The position numbers and the translations under genes are program-made. Positions 1 through 5,328 of a stretch of 5,700 bases of DNA are shown piece by piece; the first letter of the stretch is position 1; the number at the start of each line of letters is the position of its first letter. The stretch lies in contig PLNY01000344.1 in assembly GCA_003141915.1 (NCBI GenBank), positions 1 through 5,700 on the forward strand. Direction: 5' to 3'. Below the pieces are notes generated by a model, which saw only the letters and a list, made by a program, of their open reading frames with translations, ran no database searches and was not told the origin of the DNA. This DNA comes from Anaerolineae bacterium (GTDB taxonomy: Bacteria; Chloroflexota; Anaerolineae; Anaerolineales; Villigracilaceae).

Positions 1-272
1 AGGCATTCGAAGAAGCCAAACATGTTTTCCTTCGAATCTTCCTTTTCCCTCGAGCAGACAATCGTTCCGACCGGCTTGCCGTCTTTCCACGCGATATAAA
101 GATCGGCGATGCCTCCGCCTTTGAAAAATAATCCGCGCGCCGGATCCATATTCTTTTCGCGCTCGGAGAAAATCGGCGGAATCCACAGCGGATCACCTTT
201 ATAGATACGCCATGGAAACGTGATGAAGATGTTTCGTTCGCGCTTGGTCTGGACGGGCCGGACTTCGATCAT
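1..272 (-). CDS. GNAT-like N-acetyltransferase, N-terminal part (cut by window edge)
   Basis: Partial gene: 90 codons are visible from an ATG at 272-270 and the reading frame is still open at base 1. The start is well supported by a perfect AGGAGG (283-278) five bases upstream. The protein opens MIEVRPVQTKRE and carries the pattern FPWRIYKGDPLWIPP (residues 19-33), then FF at 49-50, then a beta-strand pair ADLYIAWKDGKPVGTIVC (56-73). This resembles the N-terminal half of large uncharacterised GNAT-superfamily proteins, where the last strand leads toward the acetyl-CoA site. The visible end, GFFEC (86-90), fits the strand before the A motif in that group. The acetyl-CoA pyrophosphate loop lies outside the window, so activity and substrate cannot be judged. 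The start lies 10 bases after the stop of the EamA transporter gene, and the Shine-Dalgarno sequence overlaps that stop codon, so the two are probably translationally coupled. Confidence 0.7.
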   Translation of the reverse strand, partial: MIEVRPVQTKRERNIFITFPWRIYKGDPLWIPPIFSEREKNMDPARGLFFKGGGIADLYIAWKDGKPVGTIVCSREKEDSKENMFGFFEC

Positions 273-282
273 GCGAGCCTCC

Positions 283-1122
283 TCAAACAGTGAAAAGAAT
301 AATCGCGATCAATGCGCAGACAATGCCAATCCACTGCGTGCGCGTCAAGCGTTCCTTTAAAATGATCCAGGCCAGTATAACCGTTGAACCGGGAAACAAA
401 GAACTGAGTATTGCCGAAATGTCGAGTCGACCCGCTTGTCCCGCCAGAACGTAAAAGAAATTTCCGCCCACATCGAGAATGCCATTGAGAATCATCACCG
501 GCCACGCCGCGCGGACGGTGACAAACGAATCGCGTCGCACGATAATTAACAATGCCATCGCCAGCAATCCGGCACCGCGCGAATAAACCATAGGCCAGAA
601 AGTTGTCTCGCGTGTGGCGGCGTTCATCAGGATGAAATACAAGCCGAATCCGACTCCCGCAAGCAGAGGCAGCCGCAGGTCCGAAAAATGCGTGAAGATA
701 TCCTTGACGCCGTCCTCACTCTGCGAGACCAACCAGATGGCGGCGAGTGCGAATCCGAATCCCAAAAATGTAAGATAACCGGGGAATCCATCCGTGATCA
801 TTCCAAAGATGACCGGCAACGCCGCGGCCAGCAACGCTGAAACCGGCGCAGCGATACTCATCTTGCCCTGCGCCATTGCGCTATACAACAACATCAAGCC
901 GACGGTGCCCAGCGCGCCGGCCGCGATGGATAATAGAATCGACTTGACATTCGGCATCGTTTGCGGGCTGGCAAGCACCACTGCGAACAAAAGCACGAGT
1001 CCGAAAAACTCGCCATAGAACACAGCGCGATACGCTCCGGTTCTGCGCGAGGCTAATCCGCCGGTAAAATCGCCCGCGCCCCAACTAATGGCGGATGTGA
1101 GGCCGAATAAAATTGAAATCAA
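283..1122 (-). CDS. EamA / DMT-superfamily transporter
   Basis: Inner-membrane protein of 279 residues with about ten predicted transmembrane segments (roughly 2-22, 32-52, 61-81, 89-109, 114-133, 151-170, 176-196, 207-226, 234-254, 264-279), the size and layout of the drug/metabolite transporter superfamily with two tandem EamA repeats. The first repeat ends near SQSEDGV (133-139). The second shows the family's closing pattern: a proline-containing helix (LFPGSTVILAWIILKE, 242-257), then LTRTQWIGIV. Members export amino acids, metabolites or drugs; the substrate cannot be read from sequence. The start is a TTG at 1122-1120 whose last two bases form part of the TGA stop of the previous gene (TTGA overlap). 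Only a weak AAGG lies about 7 bases upstream, so translation probably depends on ribosomes finishing the upstream gene. No downstream ATG with a good ribosome site was seen, and the residues after the TTG form the normal first helix. Confidence 0.88.
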   Translation of the reverse strand: MISILFGLTSAISWGAGDFTGGLASRRTGAYRAVFYGEFFGLVLLFAVVLASPQTMPNVKSILLSIAAGALGTVGLMLLYSAMAQGKMSIAAPVSALLAAALPVIFGMITDGFPGYLTFLGFGFALAAIWLVSQSEDGVKDIFTHFSDLRLPLLAGVGFGLYFILMNAATRETTFWPMVYSRGAGLLAMALLIIVRRDSFVTVRAAWPVMILNGILDVGGNFFYVLAGQAGRLDISAILSSLFPGSTVILAWIILKERLTRTQWIGIVCALIAIILFTV

Positions 1123-1514
1123 GCGGAGGCCTTATTGTTTTTTTCCAAAGCCCATTCAGGCGGAGAATCAGGCCAGATAAATACGAAGTAATAAAATGGC
1201 ATGGCAATGAATGGCATATAAAACGCCCCAATTCCGAATATGATCCTCAAGACATCTGAAGCGGTTTTGTTTTTGATAATGTGCGCCAAATAAAAACCGG
1301 ATAAACCTAATTGCAGGAAACTGCTTAGCAGGATCACGGGAAACAGTATGAAGAAAAAGAACAAGAAAGCCGGAGGCGGCTCACTACTGCTGGCTTGTGT
1401 AAAGGCAACACTGCCGACCATGGCAAAAACAAAAGCCATGAAAATAAATGGATAGCCAATGACCCAAAGCGATGCTAGCGCAATCACAATTTTCCAAGTT
1501 TGGTTGAGTTTCAT
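1119..1514 (-). CDS. small multi-pass membrane protein, unknown function
   Basis: A 131-residue hydrophobic protein that I cannot assign to a named family. It has at least three membrane stretches, at about 8-36, 48-80 (long enough for one kinked or two short helices) and 86-113. A polar loop, TQASSSEPPP (39-48), follows the first. A short basic motif, HIIKNKTASD (78-87), lies between the later helices, and the charged tail ends WALEKNNKASA. Small bacterial membrane proteins with an 'HI.KN' turn before a final hydrophobic hairpin are common and mostly uncharacterised. The ATG at 1514-1512 is firmly set by AGGAGG (1528-1523) eight bases upstream. The gene begins 35 bases after the lyase stop and its TGA overlaps the TTG start of the EamA gene, so it sits inside the operon. 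It could be an accessory protein of the transporter, but only adjacency suggests that. Confidence 0.75.
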   Translation of the reverse strand: MKLNQTWKIVIALASLWVIGYPFIFMAFVFAMVGSVAFTQASSSEPPPAFLFFFFILFPVILLSSFLQLGLSGFYLAHIIKNKTASDVLRIIFGIGAFYMPFIAMPFYYFVFIWPDSPPEWALEKNNKASA

Positions 1515-1549
1515 AGCATTTTCCTCCTGAACGATTATATAGCCATTTT

Positions 1550-2419
1550 CTAGATTTTTCCCGCAGCTTTTGCTCGATCCAAAACTTTCTGTGCGTTCTT
1601 GAGGAACGGCATATCAATCATCTTGCCGTCCAACGCGTACGCGCCTTTGCCTTCTTTTTGACGCGCTTCAAATGTTTCAACGATTCGTTTGGCGTGTGCG
1701 ATGGCTTCATTGTTTGGCGTGAACGCGGCTTGCACCGGTTCGACCTGCGCTGGATGGATGATCTGCTTGCCGGTGTATCCCAATTGTGCGCCAAACTCGG
1801 ATTCTTTCCTCAACGCTTCGATGTCCTTGAAATCAATCGTGACGATATCAATCGCTTGCAATCCAAACGCCGCAGCCGCGGTGACCACAGCCTGCCGCGC
1901 ATAAAGCAGTTCGACCGCGTCCCGCGTGCGCGTCGCGCCGACCGAAGCCGCGAAATCTTCGCCGCCGAAGATTAAGGCGTCGAGCCGTGGATGCGATGCG
2001 ATTTCTTTAAGGTTCAAGATTCCTTTGGCGGTTTCAACACCAACCACCACACGAATTGAATTCATCGGCCAGCCATTCTTCAATTCCGCGGCTTCGATGA
2101 TCTCGTGCGCCCACTGAATTTGTTCCAGCGATTCCATTTTAGGAATCACAATTCCATCTGGACGATACGGCAGGACGGCCTCGATATCTTCTTTCTCCAT
2201 CCCCGAACCGACCGCATTGATGCGTGCCAATTTTTCATTTTTGCCGAAGTCCAATTCGCGTAAAGCCTTTGCGATGGTGGCGCGTGCCTCGGCTTTTTTG
2301 TTGACCGCCACGCCGTCTTCCATATCCATGCAGATGCAGTCCACACCGAGCGTGAGGGCTTTGGTGATCTTCTTCCAGTCGTCACCGGGCATGTAAAGTA
2401 GTGCGCGTCGAGAATGCAT
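1550..2419 (-). CDS. CitE-like / HpcH-HpaI family acyl-CoA lyase
   Basis: A 289-residue TIM-barrel enzyme of the HpcH/HpaI aldolase-citrate lyase beta family, close to CitE, malyl-CoA lyase and CLYBL (citramalyl-CoA lyase). Visible motifs in order: RRALLYMPGDD (4-14), DMEDGV (32-37), an RINA strand with Arg66, GIVIPKME (89-96), VGVETAKGI (126-134), FGGEDFAASVG (151-161) and GKQIIHPAQV (217-226). By analogy with family structures, Glu129 and Asp155 should bind Mg2+ and Arg66 the substrate carboxylate. These enzymes cleave or form a C-C bond between acetyl-CoA (or propionyl-CoA) and glyoxylate or pyruvate. No citrate lyase alpha or gamma gene is adjacent, so a role as a citrate lyase subunit is unlikely. 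I cannot decide between malyl-CoA, methylmalyl-CoA and citramalyl-CoA lyase. The ATG at 2419 has GGAG (2428-2425) five bases upstream. Length is typical and the gene looks intact. It is first in an apparent four-gene operon. Confidence 0.88.
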   Translation of the reverse strand: MHSRRALLYMPGDDWKKITKALTLGVDCICMDMEDGVAVNKKAEARATIAKALRELDFGKNEKLARINAVGSGMEKEDIEAVLPYRPDGIVIPKMESLEQIQWAHEIIEAAELKNGWPMNSIRVVVGVETAKGILNLKEIASHPRLDALIFGGEDFAASVGATRTRDAVELLYARQAVVTAAAAFGLQAIDIVTIDFKDIEALRKESEFGAQLGYTGKQIIHPAQVEPVQAAFTPNNEAIAHAKRIVETFEARQKEGKGAYALDGKMIDMPFLKNAQKVLDRAKAAGKI

Positions 2420-2432
2420 AAAATCTCCGTTT

Positions 2433-2456
2433 GAAGGTTAGAAGGTCTGAAGGTTG
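2433..2456. repeat. three tandem octamers GAAGGTNN
   Basis: Three direct copies of an 8-base unit, plus strand GAAGGTTA, GAAGGTCT, GAAGGTTG, stand without gaps. Read on the gene strand they are NNACCTTC three times. They fall between the putative -10 box and the ribosome site of the CitE-like gene, so they would be the mRNA leader if the promoter call is right. Function unknown; simple slippage is a sufficient explanation. Confidence 0.7.
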
Positions 2457-2459
2457 GAA

Positions 2460-2488
2460 AGTTAACCTGTTCACCTTTTAACTGTCAA
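2460..2488 (-). promoter_or_regulatory. putative sigma-70 promoter for the lyase operon
   Basis: On the minus strand a perfect -35 box TTGACA (2488-2483) is followed after exactly 17 bases by TTAACT (2465-2460), a weak -10 box matching three of six consensus positions. Transcription would start near 2453, about 34 bases before the lyase ATG. The sequence match is real; promoter activity is inferred. It is the best candidate I found in the gap between the lipoprotein gene and the lyase gene. Confidence 0.45.
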
Positions 2489-2497
2489 CCTTGAACT

Positions 2498-2559
2498 TTT
2501 TAAGAACATCGTTGTTCTTTCAAACTCAACCGTCTCAGGATTTTAAGAACATGGATGTT
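2498..2559. promoter_or_regulatory. paired operator-like dyads upstream of the lyase promoter
   Basis: Two copies of TTTTAAGAACATNGNTGTT lie 43 bases apart (2498-2516 and 2541-2559), matching at 17 of 19 positions. Both contain the dyad AACA-N4-TGTT. In the first copy the dyad extends to a perfect AAGAACA / TGTTCTT pair (2502-2508 and 2513-2519). The first copy ends 10 or more bases upstream of the -35 box at 2488. A spacing of about four helical turns would suit a dimeric regulator binding two sites on one face. The regulator is unknown. The spacing does not match the classic Bacillus LexA box (CGAAC-N4-GTTCG). Confidence 0.4.
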
Positions 2560-2608
2560 GCACAAGTTTACCGCCCTTTTTTCAACATCTCAATTGTTAT
2601 CAAGTAGG

Positions 2609-2662
2609 ATCTCCACAAACGCGCCCCCCTCCGCTCGCGTTTTGGGTAGTGGCTGTGGAGAT
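2609..2662. repeat. nested GC-rich inverted repeat
   Basis: A perfect 9-base outer arm, ATCTCCACA (2609-2617), pairs with TGTGGAGAT (2654-2662). Inside it, AAACGCG (2617-2623) pairs with CGCGTTT (2636-2642), leaving a 12-base loop rich in C on the plus strand. One side has an 11-base bulge (2643-2653). The element is much more GC-rich than the DNA to its right. It lies about 50 bases beyond the stop codon of the lipoprotein gene. No U-run follows on the minus strand, so it is not a normal intrinsic terminator. It may be a dispersed REP-like element, or may protect the 3' end of the lipoprotein transcript. Confidence 0.6.
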
Positions 2663-2714
2663 TTGTTTATTGTTCATTTTATCTATACCTTTATATATCT
2701 GATAATGAAAAACT

Positions 2715-3278
2715 TTATTTATTGCACAGTTCGGCTTGCATTCTTTCTGTCGCATCGCTCTGAGATATGTAATTGGGCGGATTTGTATATTTGGCAAAAT
2801 AATATATCGATATTAACCGCCATTCATTATCTAAATCATTTTTGCAAACCGCCGCATCTAAAAGCGGTTGGACTTGAGGATACTCCAATAAATTTAATTC
2901 ATTTGCTTTATATATCAGCGCGTGGATAGCCAAAGATATATTTTCCTTAGAATCCAATTTTCCAGCCAGAAGACTCAACCGATAAAATCCTTCCTGAGAA
3001 ATACAGTTTGCGACATCATTTTTGGGTTGGTTATTTATCGCGTCATTCATCCAACTTGGTGCAAGAACAGTTGCGTGATCTATATCAAGAAAATGCGTTC
3101 CGAAATCGGTGTATAACCTGATTTGTTGGCAAACCAGCATTCTGGAAAAAGTATCTTGATTTATGTTCATTGCTTGTAGAACTTCTCCTTGAGTTATGAC
3201 CTTCGATGAACTGCAAGCAGTTGTGGCAATGAATATCAGTAGCGCAAATAAAATCTTAATAGACGTGTACACTTTCAT
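2715..3278 (-). CDS. predicted lipoprotein, unknown function
   Basis: A 187-residue secreted protein that I do not recognise. The N-terminus MKVYTSIKILFALLIFIATTAC is a lipoprotein signal: lysines at 2 and 8, a hydrophobic core at 9-18 and a lipobox TTAC with Cys22 as the lipidated residue, followed by SSS. The mature part has four more cysteines (50, 92, 145, 185), an even number that would allow two disulfides. It is mainly polar and predicted helical toward the C-terminus (about 108-165). A longer frame starts at a GTG at 3296, but that codon belongs to the purine-rich GAGGAGGAG ribosome site itself, so the ATG at 3278-3276 is chosen. The gene begins 26 bases after the pyrE stop and could be read through from it. 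Its G+C is much lower than the neighbours (23/60 and 19/60 in lines 2701-2820, against 40/60 at 1861-1920), suggesting recent acquisition. It may carry no pyrimidine-related role. Confidence 0.72.
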   Translation of the reverse strand: MKVYTSIKILFALLIFIATTACSSSKVITQGEVLQAMNINQDTFSRMLVCQQIRLYTDFGTHFLDIDHATVLAPSWMNDAINNQPKNDVANCISQEGFYRLSLLAGKLDSKENISLAIHALIYKANELNLLEYPQVQPLLDAAVCKNDLDNEWRLISIYYFAKYTNPPNYISQSDATERMQAELCNK

Positions 3279-3285
3279 AACAAAT

Positions 3286-3293
3286 CTCCTCCT
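3286..3293 (-). promoter_or_regulatory. ribosome binding site that fixes the lipoprotein start
   Basis: On the minus strand AGGAGG (3293-3288), continued by AG, lies nine bases before the ATG at 3278 (seven if the second GGAG is used). It overlaps the codons of the alternative GTG-initiated extension, which is why the shorter product, beginning directly with a signal peptide, is preferred. Confidence 0.75.
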
Positions 3294-3304
3294 CACTCTA
3301 TCTT

Positions 3305-3916
3305 TTAACTTGAATCTTTCAAAAACTTCCTCGTCTCTCCAATTTTATCCTTTTCTACTTTTCCTGTCTGTTCCCAATAATCTATTAACTGCGTGATCGT
3401 TAACACTGCGTGCATGGCGAAGCCCGCTTGCTTTAAAGATTCCTTCGCGCCTGATTGACGGTCAACCAACACAACTACGTCTTTTACAACCAATCCCGCG
3501 CTCGTCAGTTTCTCAATCGCTTCGAATTTGCTTCCGCCTGTGGTAGCGAGATCATCAATGATGACGACCGACTCGCCCGCGTGGTATTCGCCTTCGATCT
3601 CGGCTTTTGTGCCATAAGTCTTGGCTTCCTTGCGCGGATAGATCATCGGGTAATTCCCTTGCAATGAAATTGCTGTCGCAATCGGGATCGCGGCATATGG
3701 TAAACCAGCAATGCGATCAAACTTTAATTCTTTAAGCAAAGGCAAATATGCCGCACCGATTTGTTCAAGCAGTTTGGGATAGGTGATGATTTGCCGCAGA
3801 TCAATGTAGATCGGGGATTGCAGTCCCGACTTCAGAGTGAACGATCCAAATTTGATACAGCCCGCTTCCAAGAGTTTATCAGCGAGAGACATAAGACGAG
3901 TGTCGAGTTCCGTCAT
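3305..3916 (-). CDS. pyrE: orotate phosphoribosyltransferase
   Basis: Cytosolic enzyme of 203 residues that joins orotate and PRPP to give orotidine 5'-phosphate, the fifth step of de novo UMP synthesis. The PRPP-binding signature VVIIDDLATTGGS (117-129) has the acidic pair Asp121-Asp122 and the TTGGS loop. RKEAKTYG (95-102) and the following IEGEY match the mobile catalytic loop region, which in dimeric OPRTases carries lysines that close over the neighbouring active site. The N-terminal FGSFTLKSGLQSPIYIDLR (23-41) is the typical OPRTase hood. The frame is open upstream to a GTG at 3946, but an AAGGA seven bases before the ATG at 3916 and the family's usual N-terminus favour the shorter form. 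The upstream ten codons would lie in the palindrome between pyrF and pyrE. The gene follows pyrF, the next pathway enzyme, with a 70-base gap. Confidence 0.95.
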   Translation of the reverse strand: MTELDTRLMSLADKLLEAGCIKFGSFTLKSGLQSPIYIDLRQIITYPKLLEQIGAAYLPLLKELKFDRIAGLPYAAIPIATAISLQGNYPMIYPRKEAKTYGTKAEIEGEYHAGESVVIIDDLATTGGSKFEAIEKLTSAGLVVKDVVVLVDRQSGAKESLKQAGFAMHAVLTITQLIDYWEQTGKVEKDKIGETRKFLKDSS

Positions 3917-3933
3917 GGTTGATTCCTTTTTCG

Positions 3934-4004
3934 AACCGCAAAGCACGCGAAGAGCACAAAGAATTTCTTTTATTTCCTTCGCGGCTTTAGCGCCCTTCGC
4001 GGTT
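3934..4004. repeat. intergenic palindrome, CGCGAAG-word family
   Basis: A 71-base imperfect palindrome. The outer arms AACCGC (3934-3939) and GCGGTT (3999-4004) are exact. Inside, the left half reads AAAG.ACGCGAAG and the right half CTTCGCGGCTTT plus CCTTCGC, so several registers of pairing are possible around an AT-rich centre (about 3956-3976). The element fills the pyrF-pyrE gap. On the gene strand its first bases encode the last residues of PyrF and supply its TAA. It stops five bases short of the pyrE Shine-Dalgarno sequence. It may act on read-through between the two genes, but no U-run follows it. Confidence 0.7.
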
Positions 4005-4814
4005 TATATTGCGTTTGATATTCACGATTTGATCGCGTAATGCTACCGCCGCCTTGCGCGGATCATCGCTTCGAGAAATTCCACGCGAAACATTGATCAA
4101 CATTCCGCGTCCATCCTGACGTAAGCCTGCCTTCATTGCCGATTCCAAATCTCCGCCTTGAGTGCCAACGCCGGGGACGAGAAACCATAAATCCGGCGCG
4201 GCGGCACGGACGCGTTTCATCGCGTCAATGTGCGTCGCGCCAACAACGAGCCCGATATTATTTTTGGTGTTCCATGTTTGAGCGAGTTTTGCAACATGAA
4301 TATGTAACGGATCACCAGATTCAAGAACCAAATCCTGCAAATCACCCGAACCCAGATTCGATGTTTTGCATAAAAGGAAAATTCCTTTTTCTTGATCCTT
4401 TATAAATGGCTCGATGGAATCTTTTCCAAGATATGGACTCAGTGTGATGAAATCCACGCCGAGATTCTCAAACGCAGATTTGGCGTACGCTTCGGCAGTG
4501 GACGCAATATCACCGCGCTTGGCATCGAGGATAATCGGAATCTTCGAGCCGAGTCGATTCGATTCTTCGTGAATGGCTTCAATGACTTGCTTGAGCGCAA
4601 CCCAACCTTCCGCGCCGAAGACTTCAAAGAACGCTGCGTTGGGCTTGAAAGCCGCGGCGTAAGGAGCGGTTTGTTTAACGAGATTCAAGCAGAAGTCGAG
4701 GGCGGACGCGGCAGATGGTTCTTTAAGGTCCGGAATGTGCGGGTCGAGTCCAACGCATAAAAGCGAGGAACAGTCATCAATGCGTTTTTCTAGAAAAGAG
4801 AAGAAGGTTTCCAT
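3987..4814 (-). CDS. pyrF: orotidine 5'-phosphate decarboxylase, subfamily 2
   Basis: A 275-residue TIM-barrel enzyme that decarboxylates OMP to UMP, the last step of de novo pyrimidine synthesis, in the cytosol. Motifs in order: VGLDP (21-25, Asp24), FKPN (57-60, Lys58), the catalytic DAKRGDI (97-103, with Asp97, Lys99 and Asp102), SPYLG (126-130), LLCKTSN (147-153), VVGAT (190-194), PGVGTQGG (214-221, phosphate loop) and NVSRGI (241-246). Length and motif set fit the longer form found in mycobacteria, myxobacteria and Chloroflexota (TIGR02127 type), not the roughly 230-residue E. coli type. I chose the ATG at 4814; a TTG two codons earlier (4820) is in frame. Neither start has a clear Shine-Dalgarno sequence, and the leader is a palindromic repeat that ends only nine bases upstream of the ATG. 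The C-terminal residues NREGR come from the downstream palindrome, so the original tail was probably replaced. Confidence 0.95.
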   Translation of the reverse strand: METFFSFLEKRIDDCSSLLCVGLDPHIPDLKEPSAASALDFCLNLVKQTAPYAAAFKPNAAFFEVFGAEGWVALKQVIEAIHEESNRLGSKIPIILDAKRGDIASTAEAYAKSAFENLGVDFITLSPYLGKDSIEPFIKDQEKGIFLLCKTSNLGSGDLQDLVLESGDPLHIHVAKLAQTWNTKNNIGLVVGATHIDAMKRVRAAAPDLWFLVPGVGTQGGDLESAMKAGLRQDGRGMLINVSRGISRSDDPRKAAVALRDQIVNIKRNINREGR

Positions 4815-4822
4815 ATTCAAAA

Positions 4823-4916
4823 ATAGAACGCGAATTCTGCGGATTGGGTAGATTTTCGCGGATGCTTTTTAAATTCTCCGCGCGAATCCGTTAAATCGAC
4901 GCTATCCGTGTTCTAT
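4823..4916. repeat. palindromic repeat unit, GCGGAT family, between GxxExxY gene and pyrF
   Basis: A 94-base unit with imperfect terminal inverted repeats: ATAGAACGCGAAT (4823-4835) against the reverse complement of 4904-4916, ATAGAACACGGAT, matching at 11 of 13. Inside, GCGGATT (4840-4846) faces AATCCG, and TTCGCGGA faces TCCGCGCGAA around an AT-rich centre, so the whole can fold into a long hairpin. It fills the gap between two genes exactly: its right end touches the stop codon of the GxxExxY gene (4918-4916) and its left end lies nine bases from the pyrF ATG. It belongs to the same family as the array at 5329-5700 but is more diverged. Confidence 0.85.
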
Positions 4917-5308
4917 CATTTTCCTTTCAGACTAGGTTTGCGTGCATTCGAAAAAATCTTCCGCTTGAATTCTGCTTTTTGACCAAAGTTCAGAATGAGA
5001 CCGACTTCGAGATTGGTTGCTTTGAGATAATTGACAAGTTGCGCCTCATGTGCCTTGATAATTTGTTCCGCGGCTTTTAGTTCAATGATGACAAGGTCAT
5101 TGACCAGCAAATCGGCAAAATATTCACCGACGATCTGCCCATCATAATAAACCCTAATTGGAAATTGTTGTTTCACGGTTAAGCTGCGTTTTTGTAGCTC
5201 AAGGATTAGCGCGTTCTCGTAAACCTTTTCGAGAAAGCCATAACCAAGCTTATTATAAACATCGTAGTATGCCGCGATAATGACCGATGTGATTTCTTCG
5301 TGAAGCAT
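4916..5308 (-). CDS. GxxExxY family protein (PD-(D/E)XK nuclease-like)
   Basis: A 130-residue protein of the GxxExxY family (TIGR04256 / PDDEXK_3 type). The naming motif is GFLEKVY (Gly24, Glu27, Tyr30) within a helix that continues ENALILEL. A nuclease-like core follows: Asp66 in GEYFADLLV, then IIELKA with Glu76 and Lys78, then EAQLVNYLKA with Gln90, matching the order E...D...ExK...Q of PD-(D/E)XK enzymes. LEVGLILNFG (100-109) is the usual closing strand, and a basic tail (KRKIFSNARKPSLKGK) ends the protein. All expected catalytic positions are present, so it may be active, but no biochemical role is established for the family as far as I know. The ATG at 5308 has AAGGAG (5319-5314) five bases upstream. 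Repeats of one family flank it on both sides, which may mean the gene and repeats move or are maintained together. Confidence 0.88.
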   Translation of the reverse strand: MLHEEITSVIIAAYYDVYNKLGYGFLEKVYENALILELQKRSLTVKQQFPIRVYYDGQIVGEYFADLLVNDLVIIELKAAEQIIKAHEAQLVNYLKATNLEVGLILNFGQKAEFKRKIFSNARKPSLKGK

Positions 5309-5328
5309 ATTGACTCCTTACATTGAAA

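Larger units (their letters stand above)
2420..2714. other. intergenic region without a convincing gene
   Basis: This 295-base gap between the lipoprotein stop and the lyase start has no open frame that looks like a protein on either strand. It holds, from right to left, an AT-rich stretch (2663-2714), the nested hairpin, the two operator-like dyads, the putative promoter and the octamer triplet, each listed separately. The arrangement suits a boundary between two transcription units. Confidence 0.6.

Noticed and set aside
1658..1975. Plus-strand open frame of 105 codons opposite the lyase gene
   Set aside because: The minus-strand frame has all family motifs; the antisense frame is a by-product of codon bias and resembles no protein I know.
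2502..2519. AAGAACA / TGTTCTT stem as an intrinsic terminator
   Set aside because: The stem is AT-rich with only seven pairs and no U-run follows in either direction; an operator dyad fits better.
2600..2677. Minus-strand mini-gene of 25 codons beginning MNNKQIST
   Set aside because: Its only ribosome-like site is weak and distant, and most codons lie within the nested hairpin; the hairpin is the better explanation.
2555..2929. Plus-strand open frame of 124 codons
   Set aside because: It crosses the hairpin and the 3' part of the lipoprotein gene antisense, has no ribosome site, and its sequence looks like translated noncoding AT-rich DNA.
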